Positions 1-52,100 of a stretch of DNA of 64,000 bases are shown one piece after another (position 1 is the first letter of the stretch; every line of letters starts with the position of its first letter). Position numbers and translations under genes: made by a program. This DNA comes from Merluccius polli (taxonomy: Eukaryota > Chordata > Actinopteri > Gadiformes > Merlucciidae). The notes under the pieces are model-generated. The model was not told the origin of the DNA and ran no database searches. It worked only from the letters and a program-made list of their open reading frames with translations. The DNA lies in assembly GCA_030340625.1 (NCBI GenBank), contig JAOPHQ010002845.1, positions 432,501 to 496,500 on the forward strand. The letters are read 5' to 3'.

Positions 1-370
1 CTTAAACAATGTCATTTTTTATCTGTTTGTCAATAATCTTAAGTGAAACCCAGTCTTTCTGTTGAAATATCTTGTGTTTTTCTGTCTCTTTCTAATGTTG
101 GAAGTGATCCAAGGTTTAGAGTTGGGAAATGTCCTGTAGGTTACTATAGGGATACAGTTACCAACACAGTATTTGATATAGTCCGTAATGACTACTACTC
201 TCTCGTCCAAATTGCCGTCAAATACGCTCCAGTCTGTGCATGCGAGGGAACCTTGCAGACATGTAATTGCATCCTCCGACCACTGCGCCACACTGTGGAC
301 TTGCGGCTTGATGCGCTTCAGTTCTTGCTGGTACAGAGGAAGAAGGACCAAAATATACAATATACATAAA
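1..370 (-). pseudogene. LINE fragment (endonuclease-RT linker region)
   Basis: Read on the minus strand, about 110 codons stay open and include WSEDAITCLQG, CTDWSVF and FPNSKPWITSNIR. These resemble the segment between endonuclease and reverse transcriptase in CR1/Rex-type non-LTR retrotransposons of fish. Neither an intact endonuclease nor an RT is joined to it. It lies in the sorl1 intron upstream of the first visible exon. No recognisable sorl1 exon was found in bases 1-618. Confidence 0.65.
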
Positions 371-618
371 TAAATATAAATTTAATGCTAATTCCAGGGG
401 GCCTAGTTTAAAGGCATATGATATGTTAAAGTATACTTATAAATACATTCTTCTTCAACAGCATGATTACTGGTCCATTCAGAGCACAGTCTAAAGTAAC
501 GTGGAAGAACAAACATCCCTGAGGGACACAACTCTGGTCCCTGCATGTCTTCTGGTCACCTTAAGTGTCCCCTGGTTGTGTGTAATTGGATCATTTCTAA
601 TTCCCCCCCCCCAATCAG

Positions 619-41109
<40,491 letters not shown>

Positions 41110-42564
41110 GTGAGGAGGCACTGGCCTATAGCACAAACTTTCAGAAACTCTGTCCTAAAGTGCATTGATTCCAAAAGACTGGAGTGCAGAGTTTTCCATT
41201 CATGGATTAATGCATATTAATGTAATAATAATTTCTACCGCCAGTCTCTCCCCCGTTGCAAAAAAAAAAACAGCCTTACACACAAAGCACGTCTGTTCTA
41301 TATATGAAAAAATATATTCTTGCATGTTGGATTAAAAGATATTGTTAAAATGCAACTTATGTCCAATTAGTTATTAGGCCTTTATTTCCATTTACTTGAT
41401 AAAAATCCATCATGTACTTTCTCTGTTGCACACAGCGGGCGCAGTTGTGCATTGCAATCATCCTTCATGAAGAAGGCTACTTTTGCTATGGTTATCTCAA
41501 CACAGCGATGTTATAATGAGAATTTACTACTAGCCCATGTAGGAAGGTGTTTTTTTGCTGCTTTACTATTGTAGGTGGGCCCTCTTGCGCATTGAGCATT
41601 TCACACGGTCTTCAAAGTAACCATTCAAAGACTAACACTAAGATAGATACTTGTAATTGTTATAGGCCTAGCTATATAAACGACCTTCCCACATTGTGTA
41701 TAACATTTATAGTGTGTACAATACTTGTGGTGGTTTGAGTCTGAGGGCGAAGCCTGTGAAGTCCGCAGAAACAGCATGCCAGACTGTATGCAATTGGAAG
41801 CGTAAAGTCTAGTCAATTTTATTCGTATAGCCCTTAATCACAGTTACAGTATCAAAGGGCTGTACAGGCCCAATATTTATGACATTTCATTGCTCAATGG
41901 CATGTTGAACAAAACAGATGGCTTATTTTAGAAATGTCGTATTTTGAAGACTGAACATTTACATTTACATGTCGCCAACGGCGACACTTATTTACAGTGG
42001 AATACGTAGGGACCGCTGGCAAGTGATCTCCACAGTGGAGTACGTACCGTCAGCAAGTGCTCTCTCCAGTGGAGTATGTTGTCGGGGCCGTCGGCAAGTG
42101 CAAGCAGCAGAATTTTCTTAATTACTGAAAGAAAAACTACAGTTCTATACATCTATTGTTTCCTAAGAATCTGTCTTTAACTTTTAACAGCTAATAAATG
42201 ATCAAATAATAACAAAAATAACCTATAACTTTACATTCAAACACTAGTTAGTAGGCCTACTCAGTGCAGTCAAAATGTTCCCCTTTTTGTTTTTTTACAC
42301 TTTTTCAATAGTTATATGTATTAGATTCTCATATAATTACTTTCAATTTTTTAAAGTAGATATCAGATGAAAAAAGGTTAGAGACCCCTAATCTAGCCTC
42401 ACCTGCAATTTGTTGGGAATAGTTTTTGTATGTTCATCTTAAGCTCTGCACAAGGAGAACTTTATTTACAAATTGAATTTATGATATAACCCCCCTGATA
42501 CAAATATTGTTTCAATAGTCATATTTAAGTCCTTATTATCACAGTTGACCACTTTGAGAGTTGT
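41110..42564 (+). other. sorl1 intron FN3-6, left part
   Basis: No exon or element ends found. A piece near 41815-41880 (attttattcgtatagccc, aaagggctgtacaggccc) is a dispersed sequence frequent in fish, probably a retroposon tail. The stretch 41940-42110 contains repeated gtggagtacgta and ggcaagtg words. Confidence 0.45.
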
Positions 42565-42756
42565 TTGAGTAGCAGGAAATGCCGAAAATCTCAAAAGCAC
42601 AAGCAAGGCGAAGAGCCCCAGGATTCGCCTGAACATGACGCAGAGAGAGCAGATCCCCATTTGGCTGCACTTATGGCAGCCATCAAAAGTTCCGAACAGA
42701 GCGTGCTAACAAAGATTGACGTTTCCATAGAATCACTGTCATCTGAGTTACACACT
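42565..42756 (+). pseudogene. L1-like ORF1 N-terminal fragment
   Basis: An ATG at 42580 begins MPK and, after a one-base frameshift, reads KHKQGEEPQDSPEHDAERA, then LAALMAAIKSSEQ and LTKIDVSIESLSSEL. This low-complexity basic/acidic start with a coiled-coil-like heptad stretch resembles fish L1 ORF1 proteins. It stops abruptly at 42756 where the old Gypsy LTR begins. Confidence 0.5.
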
Positions 42757-42955
42757 GTGGTGACCCGGCCCCAGGAATGTCTATACCACTCAGTAATCAC
42801 CACACATCAAGGTCCGTTTAATGCCAAAGGAGGCGTTTTATTCAGGGATCAACGGAAAACACGAGGGTGCCCAATGCGGGAAAAACGAAAATCATACTAG
42901 TGGCTCCGTGAGCCACGGAAGAGTCAGGGCCAACGTCGGCTGGCCGTGTGTGCTA

Positions 42956-44735
42956 GAGCCCTGCACTGGAGCCCTAGGCCCGAGGGGCCCGACAGCCCGA
43001 GGGCCGGGCTTCGGGCCGACGACCGCATAATTACATCGGACACGGGCCGGGCTCGGGCGCTTTTATTTTTCAACTGAATTAATTTTTTAAAACCTTTTTT
43101 AAACCGACGTATTATGACAGTCCTGGACCGGCCCAATAATCTGGACCGGCCCAAAAATAATAATACACAAAATAAAAAATACAAAATAATCGGCCTGAAA
43201 TCGTCCGGCCGAACCTCCCTATGGCAGCCCGTCCGGTTATAGGCCTATGCGGCGCTCGTAAAAGCCGAACAATGCGCCTACATGCGCTCTTAAAGGTTTG
43301 GAAACGATTCAACAAGACTACATCTGTATTCCAATCACAATAAGTAGCCTACTTATCAGCCAACAATAATCACACACGGCAGTAAAAGTGGGCATTAAAC
43401 TGTATATCCTAGGACTGTTTTGAATAAAAGGGAAAAGGCCGACATATGCCAATACAATATGCAGCCAGCGCTCGGAAAAGGCTTGCAACAAAAAGATGAG
43501 CCACACATTTAGAAACAATTGCATGAACTATCTAAAAGAAATACCTTAGTCAGAAAACATATATGAGGCTGAACGTTTTGCTAAAATGTCAGTTATGGAA
43601 ATAGTGAAAATGTTGGAGCGGCTGGCTTGACCACGCGAAACCGAGAGACGGCTGTCTTGACCGCAGTACGCGATCGGTCATTAATCAATAATCGTATTTA
43701 ACCGTATAACTGCACACAACTTTATTTAAAATCAAATGTAAAACATGTGTTTGTATTGTGGTGTCCGTGCGTGTGTGCGGCTCCTCCGGCGGAGCGGTTC
43801 ATGTTAATAGCGGAGTCCGGGAGGGTTCTCCTTCACGGCGTAGTTACGAGGGATGTGCGACTATCGTCTTAAAAAATACTAAAGTGTTTTTTAAAGTTAG
43901 AAAGATATTAGATATTCAACCGATATTCACGCTCCGAATTACAGCGATCAGACACGGGGAACTAAAGCCGCGATCACCGCACCGCTTCAAGACTCACAGT
44001 ATGCAACACAACGTCCTTTTGATCGATAACAATATAAATTGATCGACACTGTGGAGGGTTTATGTGGAGTGTGTGTTGTTGATGGCTGGTTTACAGCCTC
44101 ACCTGGCCTGAGTCGGACTAATTGGACTCTGGCTGGGTGGGGCTGCACACCTGTGGTGCATGAGCAATCATGGCACCCAGGATAAACCAGCCATCAACAC
44201 ACACACTCGAGGAGGAGCACTGTCATGACAAGAAGTACCATCAGCTCGGCGAATAACATCTTGCCTGTAAAACTCCAATAAACACCTTGAACTACATCTA
44301 CCCGTGTCCTGTGTCGGAGGGCCCCAAAGGAAAGCCGCTTCGGTGGCGTGTGGCCGGACGTTACCCTGCCACAGACACATTTCTTAACGATCAATGATCG
44401 ATCATCGATTAATTATGCCCATCCCTAATGTCCACTTTGATCTGTCAGAAACCGTTCGTTTATTCACAGAAAAATAGAATGCTGTTTTTTTCTAACTGCA
44501 GAGCGTTATCCCATTTTCAGAGCGAGAGAATAAATATACGATCGCACTCAATGAATATAGCGTTCTATCACGCTAAGACATTGTTAATGGGAGGTTAACA
44601 AAAAAAAGTCGGGCTTGATACGGGTTCGGGCCTGAGAATTCTGAAAACCTGTCGGACCGGGCCGGGCTGGCGCTCCACCCCCTCGGGCCAGGGCCGGGCT
44701 CGGGCCCAGATAATAGGCCCGTGCAGGGCACTAGT
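42956..44735. mobile_element. hAT-like composite with nested solo LTR
   Basis: ccctgcactggagccctagg and ggcccgtgcaggg are mirrored, with gggccgggctcgggc subtermini on both sides; partial duplications gctag and actag flank it. Bases 43750-44000 are the reverse of the internal block of the 3935-4776 element, and 44050-44373 is a solo LTR. No coding sequence. Confidence 0.6.
44050..44373 (+). repeat. Solo LTR family copy 3, exact TSD
   Basis: Starts tgtggagggttt, ends ttaccctgccaca, with gacac exactly duplicated at 44045-44049 and 44374-44378. An aataaa lies at 44279-44284 in the usual R-region position. It is 324 bp and the best-preserved of the three copies. Confidence 0.85.
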
Positions 44736-45462
44736 GTGTGCTCCCACTTGAATGCTGGGAGAGGGTCCGCTGGATCCAATGGTCGCCCCGTCCAAATCGG
44801 GTCCTAGAGGTTCCCTGGTCCACACGTGCTTCCAGCTCCCTCTCTCCACGAGAAACCTTTTAATGGTACCTGGTCTTCCTCTTCCTCCTCCCCAGGTGTT
44901 CCCCATTGCGCTGATTAGTGTGTCGCAATAGACGCTCTCTGGCGCCGGCTGGTGGATATAGGAATTGGGAGCTGGTCCCAATTCTTCCCGTCGGCGTCCA
45001 TGGCCTTCTTGAGCATTTGTTTGAGGGTCTTGTTGAAGCGTTCCACGAGTCCGTTGGTCTGAGGATGGTAGACCGAGGTTCGGAGCTGTTTTACCTGGAG
45101 GAGGCTAAGCAGTTATTTCATTACCCGTGACATGAAACAGGACCCCTGGGGCCTCATGTACGAAGGTTGCGTACGCACAAAAACGTGGCGTACGCAAAAA
45201 AAAATGGCGTTCCACGCTCACATTCAGATGTATGAAACGTGAAATGACCGTGGAAATGTGCGGTGCCTCACGTCAACTTCATGGCTGGCGTACGCACGTT
45301 TCTACAGCTATTGTTCCTTTGGCGACACTTAGAGGTGACGCTGGGAAACTGTTAATAATGTCAAAAACAATTAGTCATCAGAGTGATGTGCATGTCAGAG
45401 ACACACTTATGAACAATTAACACACCCACCGTGTTTGCAATTATACGGGTGGATATAAACAC

Positions 45463-45645
45463 ATGCGCAATGTGATGAAGAAAATGGTATTACCGACGGC
45501 AGCGTTACCGTTGTTACAGGACCTTGCAAATGGTGCAATCCAACGTGAGCGAGTATTTAGGGAACGCGAGGATTTACTTGCAAACGATGACAATTGGCTC
45601 ATAAGCCGATTTCGAATGTGCGACAAAGTATGCAGGAGTTATTAG
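45463..45645 (+). pseudogene. Harbinger transposase N-terminal remnant
   Basis: About 60 codons: LPLLQDLANGAIQRERVFRE then LLANDDNWLISRFRM. The RE.R.FR.R.DLL...D.WLI.R.R pattern is that of HARBI1-like transposase N-termini. It stops soon after; the DDE nuclease domain is absent. Confidence 0.6.
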
Positions 45646-45803
45646 CGTTACGGAATTTGCTCAAAAACAGCGCCACCTAGTGGTCTTCCAAGTGTGCGGC
45701 ATGAAAGTGACGCATAGAATATATTCCTCCGCTTCACCTCCACCTTCAGATACGACCACTTATTTTTCACCTGTGTGTGTGCGCTGCTCGGACCCCACGG
45801 CAT

Positions 45804-45986
45804 TTACAGCCTCACACACGCGCTCCCACTCATTTCCTTCCTCTTCATATTGATCCCTGCTGACAGGGGACCAGAGAGAATCTCCCTCCGCGGCTCCACG
45901 TCATTCACCACAATCTCCAACTCGGACTCTGTGAAATGTCTTTTCGTTCCTTTGTTCATGCTTGTGTTTACACCCATAGAGTGCAA
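45804..45986 (-). pseudogene. Harbinger Myb/SANT-like protein remnant
   Basis: Minus-strand frame with KRHFTESELEIVVNDVEPRR, then LSGPLSAGINMKRK. This resembles the Myb/SANT-like (NAIF1-type) DNA-binding partner encoded by Harbinger elements: F...EL..LV..V..RR..L.G.L..G...K. Only the first helix region is left. It converges with the transposase remnant. Confidence 0.55.
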
Positions 45987-47497
45987 GTTGACTCAAGGGT
46001 TGGCATATTTTAGAAAAGATGTTATTCTGAAAGAATCAATTAAACAAAAAGACAAGTGAGTCGGCTGGTCTTCAGTGGCTTTACTGGTCCCGGTTAACTG
46101 CCGACTGAAGAACGCAGCGCAGCCCACAGTTTATATAGCCGCGGGTGGTCTCGTGCCTTTAATAATAATAATAATAATAATGCTTAAAATTGAATGGGGG
46201 GTGTCTGTAAAAATGCCAAATAAAGTCCATACATATAAAATAACACATTTAAGTAAGTGGCAATAATATATAAATATCCTCTGTGCCACACTTGCTTGTT
46301 TTATCTGATCGGATAGAGGTGAATCTCAGGTCCAGGGCCTATTTACATAGATTTGCATATTTAAATGAGGGCGTGGACAGGGAGGAGTTTGCCACATCTG
46401 CACGTGCGCTCAGTTCCACGTTGATCGGGATGTACAAAAGAAACGTGCTCGGATCCATGCGTACGCACACTTTGATACATCTGAATTTATTTGTGCGTAC
46501 GACATTTTCGGGGTTTTGGCGTACGCCAAAATCCACGCAAAAATCCACGCAAGTCTTCGTACATGAGGCCCCTGGTCTGTTAGGATCTCTCTGGCTATCC
46601 ATACCCAACTAAACAGCAGCATGAGCTCCTTAGCTACAGCCTTGGTGGTGCAGCGCGGAGGGGCAGGGCTTCAGGATACCTGGTGGCGTAGTCTACCATT
46701 ACTAAAATATATCTTTGACCCCGGCTGGTCTTCGGGAGAGGCCCGACAATGTCAAGTGCTACCTGGTCGAACGGTACCTTAATAATCGGCATGGGGATCA
46801 AAGGGTTTCGGACCGAGGGTCTCGGGGCAGTACGCTGGCATTCATGTCTGACAGTACTGGACGACGTCTCTTTTCACCCCGGGCGAATAAAAACTATCTA
46901 AAACCCTGTCCCTGGTTTTATCCATGCCTAAGTGAGCCCCTAACAGATGGGAGTGTGCCATAAACAGTACTTTGCTAATATACGGGCGGGGTACCACCAG
47001 TTGTTCGGTCACCACCCGCTCTACTACCCAGTACAGCAGGCCCCCCCTGGTGCTGAAGTGAGGGTGTGGCAAGCAGCTCCCCGACTCCCTCGCTCGGCCA
47101 TCATGGGCGAGGACGTGACCCCAGGCGTGTTTCAGGACGTCGTCCTGTAGCTAGGCACTGGCGAACTGTCCGGGTCGATCCGTTCCTCCCCCCCCCCTGT
47201 CGGGAAGAAATCCGAGAACTCGGTGAGAGGGGAGCTCTCGGATTCTCCTGGTGGGCCGGTCTCCTCAGTAGCCGTCAGGGTGTCTGGAGTGTCCAGGGGT
47301 GGTCCCGTAGTTTCCGCTCGGTGTGGTCCTCCTGTTGAGTGGGCTGGGGTCCCCGGTGGGGTGGGGCCCTCCCCCTCGGTCCCGTCGTCCTCTGCAGATG
47401 ACTCTGCTGGGGTTGAGTGGGCCACCCGAGCACCGTACACGGGTCGGCCTGGTCGTCCGTGCCGCCGTGGCGGGTCCCGCAGTGGTCCGGAACCCAG

Positions 47498-48984
47498 TGT
47501 AGCGCAGCGCTCTTAATTGACAGTTATACAAGTATTATAGTATTATACAGAAATACATTAGGATTTAATAAAGTGCATTTGTTAAAGCTCATAGTTAAAC
47601 ATTATTAAAGTTATCTTGGAAAATAAGATGAAGAAGGGATAAACGAGAGATGGGCTCTAGAGCTGATTGTGGTTCGTATGTCTGTTTTATTTGTTTGGTT
47701 GAAAGGGATTGTGGGAATTGTGGTCTGGGGCACGACTGTGTTGATGGATCAATATGTTTTGGTTTCTTCTGGGAGTTTTGTTTGAAAGGATTTCATGGCT
47801 AGAATTTATTGTATAGTGTGAAATGTATTATTTTGATGTCTATGCAAAATGTACTTTGTTTTGTTACTTTTGTATGCTCTGATTGACCTGCGGGGGGGAG
47901 GTTGCGTGACGTCACACCGAGAAGCGACTGAGTTTTTTTTCACTCTTTACCTTTCTGGTTTACTCGCTCGTGCTGTAAGACTTCGCTCGTGCTGTAAGAC
48001 TTCGGAAATACAAACAAACAACAAGTAAAGAACAACCGTGTGGCTCCTAACCAGGAGACAGGTCGTCATGCTGGAGACCACAGGGTCGTAAAACGGAGAG
48101 AGTCCAAAACAAGGGAAGAGGAGAAGCGACGTCGGGAGGAGTCTCCGCGTGGTTGTTTCCACGAGATGGCAACGTAGCGTAGCTAACGCAACAGCGCCGA
48201 GAGTCGGAATTTATATTTGTTTTATTTTATTTTTGGTTGCTCCAACGGGAGTGAAGGGGTCTTTTGTTTAAGCCACGCCGTACCCAAACCATGCCGTACC
48301 CAGGCTACGATTCAGATCTGCAACGGTTAGCTCCAAGGTTAGCAATATTGCCGGCCAGGACTGGGGTGGGCGAATCACGTGTGAATGTGTGTGTGCGTGT
48401 GTGGGCCCACGAATGTCATTTGTGTTTATGTGTTATGTTTACTGTTGAGTGTTGAAGGTACAACTAAGGTACTTTCTACTTAAATACGTAGGTCTGGTAT
48501 AAATTCATTCAGGTGAATGTAATTATTTGATTTCGTTTACTTTGGAAGGTGTAGCCTATTCATGCAAACTTGACGTTTGTAATTTCATTTCATTTTGAAA
48601 GCCACTAGGTATTCTCGGGAATACTTTTTCCTTTATTTACCTATTTTGTATACGTTGCTTTATTGATAACTCATTACAGTTTCTATTCAGTAAACTATAT
48701 TTTTATTTCACATTTAACTTCTGACTCCTGAGTATTTCTTTAGTTAGGCGTTATTGGGAATTGGGTTACATGTGAAAATGTTATGTCATTGGAAAACCAT
48801 TTAAGTTAGTATAAGAGAAGTGAATAGTACAGGGTTAACAGTGAAATTAAATAGTTTATTTACAGTACACACAAAGACACTTAAACAGAAGGTAAGCAAG
48901 AATTCTTATATGATTACTGGGAAGTTAATTTAAGAACCCAGGAACGCCCTTTAGTGTCAGGATATAGGCCTAGGGGGCGCTACA
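47498..48984 (+). repeat. 5' LTR of the young Gypsy element
   Basis: 1487 bp, starts tgtagcgcagcgctctt and ends gggggcgctaca. Differences from the 3' LTR are a few substitutions and small indels (for example a tagcc insertion near 56118 and changes near 56396). Stretches that look like open frames in both LTRs (47947-48162, 48264-48455) are not conserved genes I recognise. Confidence 0.95.
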
Positions 48985-48989
48985 CAAAA

Positions 48990-49007
48990 TGGAGGCCCCG
49001 CTGGGAT
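48990..49007 (+). promoter_or_regulatory. Primer-binding site, complementary to tRNA-Thr
   Basis: tggaggccccgctgggat lies five bases after the LTR. Its reverse complement, atcccagcggggcct plus cca, is the 3' end of vertebrate tRNA-Thr(AGT) as I remember it, giving an 18-base exact match. This would prime minus-strand DNA synthesis. Confidence 0.75.
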
Positions 49008-49114
49008 GATTCTTGCTTTTATTTACTTCTTGTTAACGTGGTTGATGCTCCGGAGAGTGCTAAGTTGAATTTTCATTGGTGGTTTTGATCTCGAGTAAAA
49101 AATAAAAATAAAAA

Positions 49115-52100
49115 ATGGAATTAGGAAATAGTTCTGCTTTGCAACAAGAGCTTTTGGAGTGGTGTAATGATGCATTGGTTCAGCCTGACCATGCATTGCT
49201 GTTGTTGGATGTTCCGGTTGATGCTGCCGTAGATTTTATTGAAAGCACAGTTGAAACTGTGAAAATATTTGGCAGAGTACGTGTTCGTGCTTCAAAAGAA
49301 GGTCCGTATAAAACTAGTTCGCTAGTGCTGTGCGAATGTCGTGAGACGATTGATCCAGCTCGTGTTCCTTCTGATGTGTTGCCTACGTATGGTGCGCATG
49401 CATGGAAGATTGTGGTTGTTAGAGACACTGAGCCTGTCCCTGATGATTTCTCTGAAAAACTCAGAAAACTTCTACTTGATGAAGGAAAATCCATGAGTGA
49501 TGTTCAAGCTTTGCTTTCCCCATTTCCTACCAGTTCTCCTGAAGCAGTGATTCGTGCTGTTGGTGAGCTCTTGGAGAAGGCAACGAAGCGTTCTAATGAC
49601 TTCACTGCCTACCTAGCTGGAGAGGAAACTATGGAGAATTGGATAGAGCAAGCTAAGTTGATGATTGCAGAAAGTGATTGTGCTGAAAAAGAGAAGCGCA
49701 AGCGTATTGTTGAAAGCTTAAAAGGTCCTGCCCTTGAGATTATTAAGGCAGTTAGATTGTCTAATAGTGATGCAAGAGCATCTGAGTATCTGGTTGCACT
49801 GGAAAGTGCATTTGGGACTTCAGAGTCTGGGGAAGATTTGTATTTCGCATTTAGACTTCTTCGCCAGAACTCTGGCGAAGCTCTGTCCGAGTTTCTCCGT
49901 CGAATGGAGACGTCAATGACCAAAGTAGTTCAGAGAGGTGGACTACAAGCTGCCCAAGTTGATCGAGTGAGAATTGAGCAACTTCTTCGTGGCGCTGTAG
50001 AGTCTGACATGATGTTGCTGAAGTTAAGACTCAGAGAGAGAAAAGGATCCCCACCTACTTTCTTGACTCTACTGAACGAGATTCGTGAGGAGGAAGAAAA
50101 TGAAGCTGCCAGGCGTAAGCTTGATGCAACGGTGAAACCTGTGAGCACAAAAGCGTCACCACAGCTTAAACTGACTGAGGTTCAAGCATTGAGAGCTGAG
50201 GTCATGGAGCTGCGTGCCAAGCTGGAAGAGTCACACAAGGTCCCTGCAACACCTAAAGTCCCAGAACCCAAAGCAAAGAAGACTCTTGAGAGTGTTGAGG
50301 CACGAATAGACCCTGAATTGCAGACACTGAAGAATCAAATGCAGCAATTGCAACAACAGATGTCTGTAATGAAAGTAGAGGGCAGTGAAACCCCAAGAAG
50401 AAAGACATTGCAGCAGCAAACTGTGAGCTCGTTTGAGAGAGGCAGGCCATCAGTCAGCCGTGACAATTTCTTCTGTTACCGATGTGGTGGTGATGGGCAC
50501 ATCGCCAGCCAGTGTCAAGAATCAGAAAACCCCCCTGAGGTGATCCGAAAGCTGCTGCGTTCGCTAAAGAAAGCCAAAGAAGGGAAGAGTGAACCAAGTC
50601 CACAACAGACTGCAAGCAGAGATGCCTACTGCAATAAGAGCAATGTTCGCCCATCTGCTCAAAGCAACCTTCCTAGTGGTTTGCTAGGTCTTGCCTCCAC
50701 TATCTGTATTAAGATCAATGGACATTCATGTAATGCTTTATTGGACAGTGGATCTCAAGTCACCATAATATTTGATAAGTGGCAAAAGAGATACTTACCC
50801 AATGTTCCCATTCACCCTATCACTGGTCTTTCGATATGGGGTTTGAGTTCTACTAGTTACCCGTATCAAGGCTATGTAGTGGTAGATGTTGAGTTTCCAG
50901 CCACACTCACAGGAGTGAGTGAGTCTATCTCCGTGTTAGCATTGATTTGTCCTGAGCCTAAGGGCCCAGACCATATTCCTGTCATCATAGGGACGAATGC
51001 CAACCTGTTCCATCGCCTGGCTGCTCTGTGCAAAGATGCTGACACTGCAGATGCGCAGGCTTGCTCATTCAGAATTTTACCTCAATCACAACCAGCGAAA
51101 CTCTCCCATAGCCAAGAGATGGATGTGGAAGAGCCCGTTGGTGAAGTCAGATGGATGGGTCCAGGTCCTCTATCAGTTCCTGCCAGAGGTGAACGCTCTG
51201 CCATCTGCAAAGTGGAATGCAAGAAACCCTTGAAGAGAGACATTGTCATGGTTGAAACATCACCCTCTGTGACACTACCTGCGGAAGTGCTCATTCAACC
51301 TGTGGTGCTACCTTCATCAGAGCTAAATGCAAATAGTTTCGACGTACTGCTGAGAAATGAGACACTTAGAGAAGTCACTATGTTGGCTGGGACAGTCATT
51401 GCTCATGTGTATCCCACTGACACAGTTACGATGGCCCAGAGACCTAAATCGACATCCAAGGTCCTGGATGAGACGATATTTGACTTTGATGAATCTCCGA
51501 TGCCGGAGGTCTGGAAGAAGAGGCTGCGTCAGAAGCTGTCAGAAAGAGGTAATGCATTCTCTCTTGAGGAGTGGGATGTGGGTCTTGCCAAGGGTGAGGA
51601 GCACCATATAAGACTCAGTGACACCAGACCATTCCGAGAAAGATCAAGACGCATAGCCCCAGCAGACATAGATGACATACGCCGCCACCTGAAAGACCTG
51701 ATGGCAGCGGGCATCATCAAAGAGTCCAGAAGTCCATATGCATCGCCAATAGTAATTGTCAGGAAGAACGGAAGTGTACGCATGTGCATTGACTATCGCA
51801 CATTGAACAACAGAACAATCCCTGACCAGTATACCACTCCGCGGATCGACGATGCCTTAGATTGCCTGTCTGGCAGTCGTTGGTTTTCCGTGCTAGACCT
51901 CAGGAGTGGGTACTACCAAATACCCATGTCTGCTGAAGACCAAGAAAAAACAGCATTCATATGCCCTCTAGGGTTCTACGAATTTCAACGGATGCCCCAA
52001 GGCATAACTGGAGCCCCCGCAACCTTCCAACGGTTGATGGAGAGAGCCGTGGGTGACATGCATCTGCTCCAGGTGATTGTTTATCTTGATGACATCATCG

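Larger units (their letters stand above)
45150..46569. mobile_element. PIF/Harbinger relic, inverted ends
   Basis: ggcctcatgtacgaag at the left and cttcgtacatgaggcc at the right are perfect inverted repeats, followed by gcgtacgc-rich subtermini. cctgg flanks both sides (45145-45149, 46570-46574). It contains short starts of the two Harbinger-type proteins. It splits the integrase of the old Gypsy relic between LTDQG and its continuation. Confidence 0.75.
42757..47497 (-). mobile_element. Old Ty3/Gypsy relic, left part (LTR and integrase)
   Basis: Minus strand, right to left: a spacer, then the integrase HHCC region (HLLGAHLGMDKTRDRVL, DVVQYCQT), core pieces ALDIVGPLPK and REILTDQG, then YHPQTNGLVERFNKTLKQML, then abruptly an LTR-like stretch ending about 42757. 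It is interrupted by a Harbinger relic (45150-46569) and a hAT element (42956-44735), and has stops and gaps. The 47498-56636 retrotransposon separates it from its protease part. Confidence 0.75.

Noticed and set aside
43..369. 108-codon plus-strand frame as a possible sorl1 exon
   Set aside because: No match to SORL1; the minus strand gives a LINE protein instead.
47947..48455. 63- and 71-codon frames duplicated in both LTRs
   Set aside because: Identical because the LTRs are identical; no recognisable protein and LTRs normally hold no gene here.
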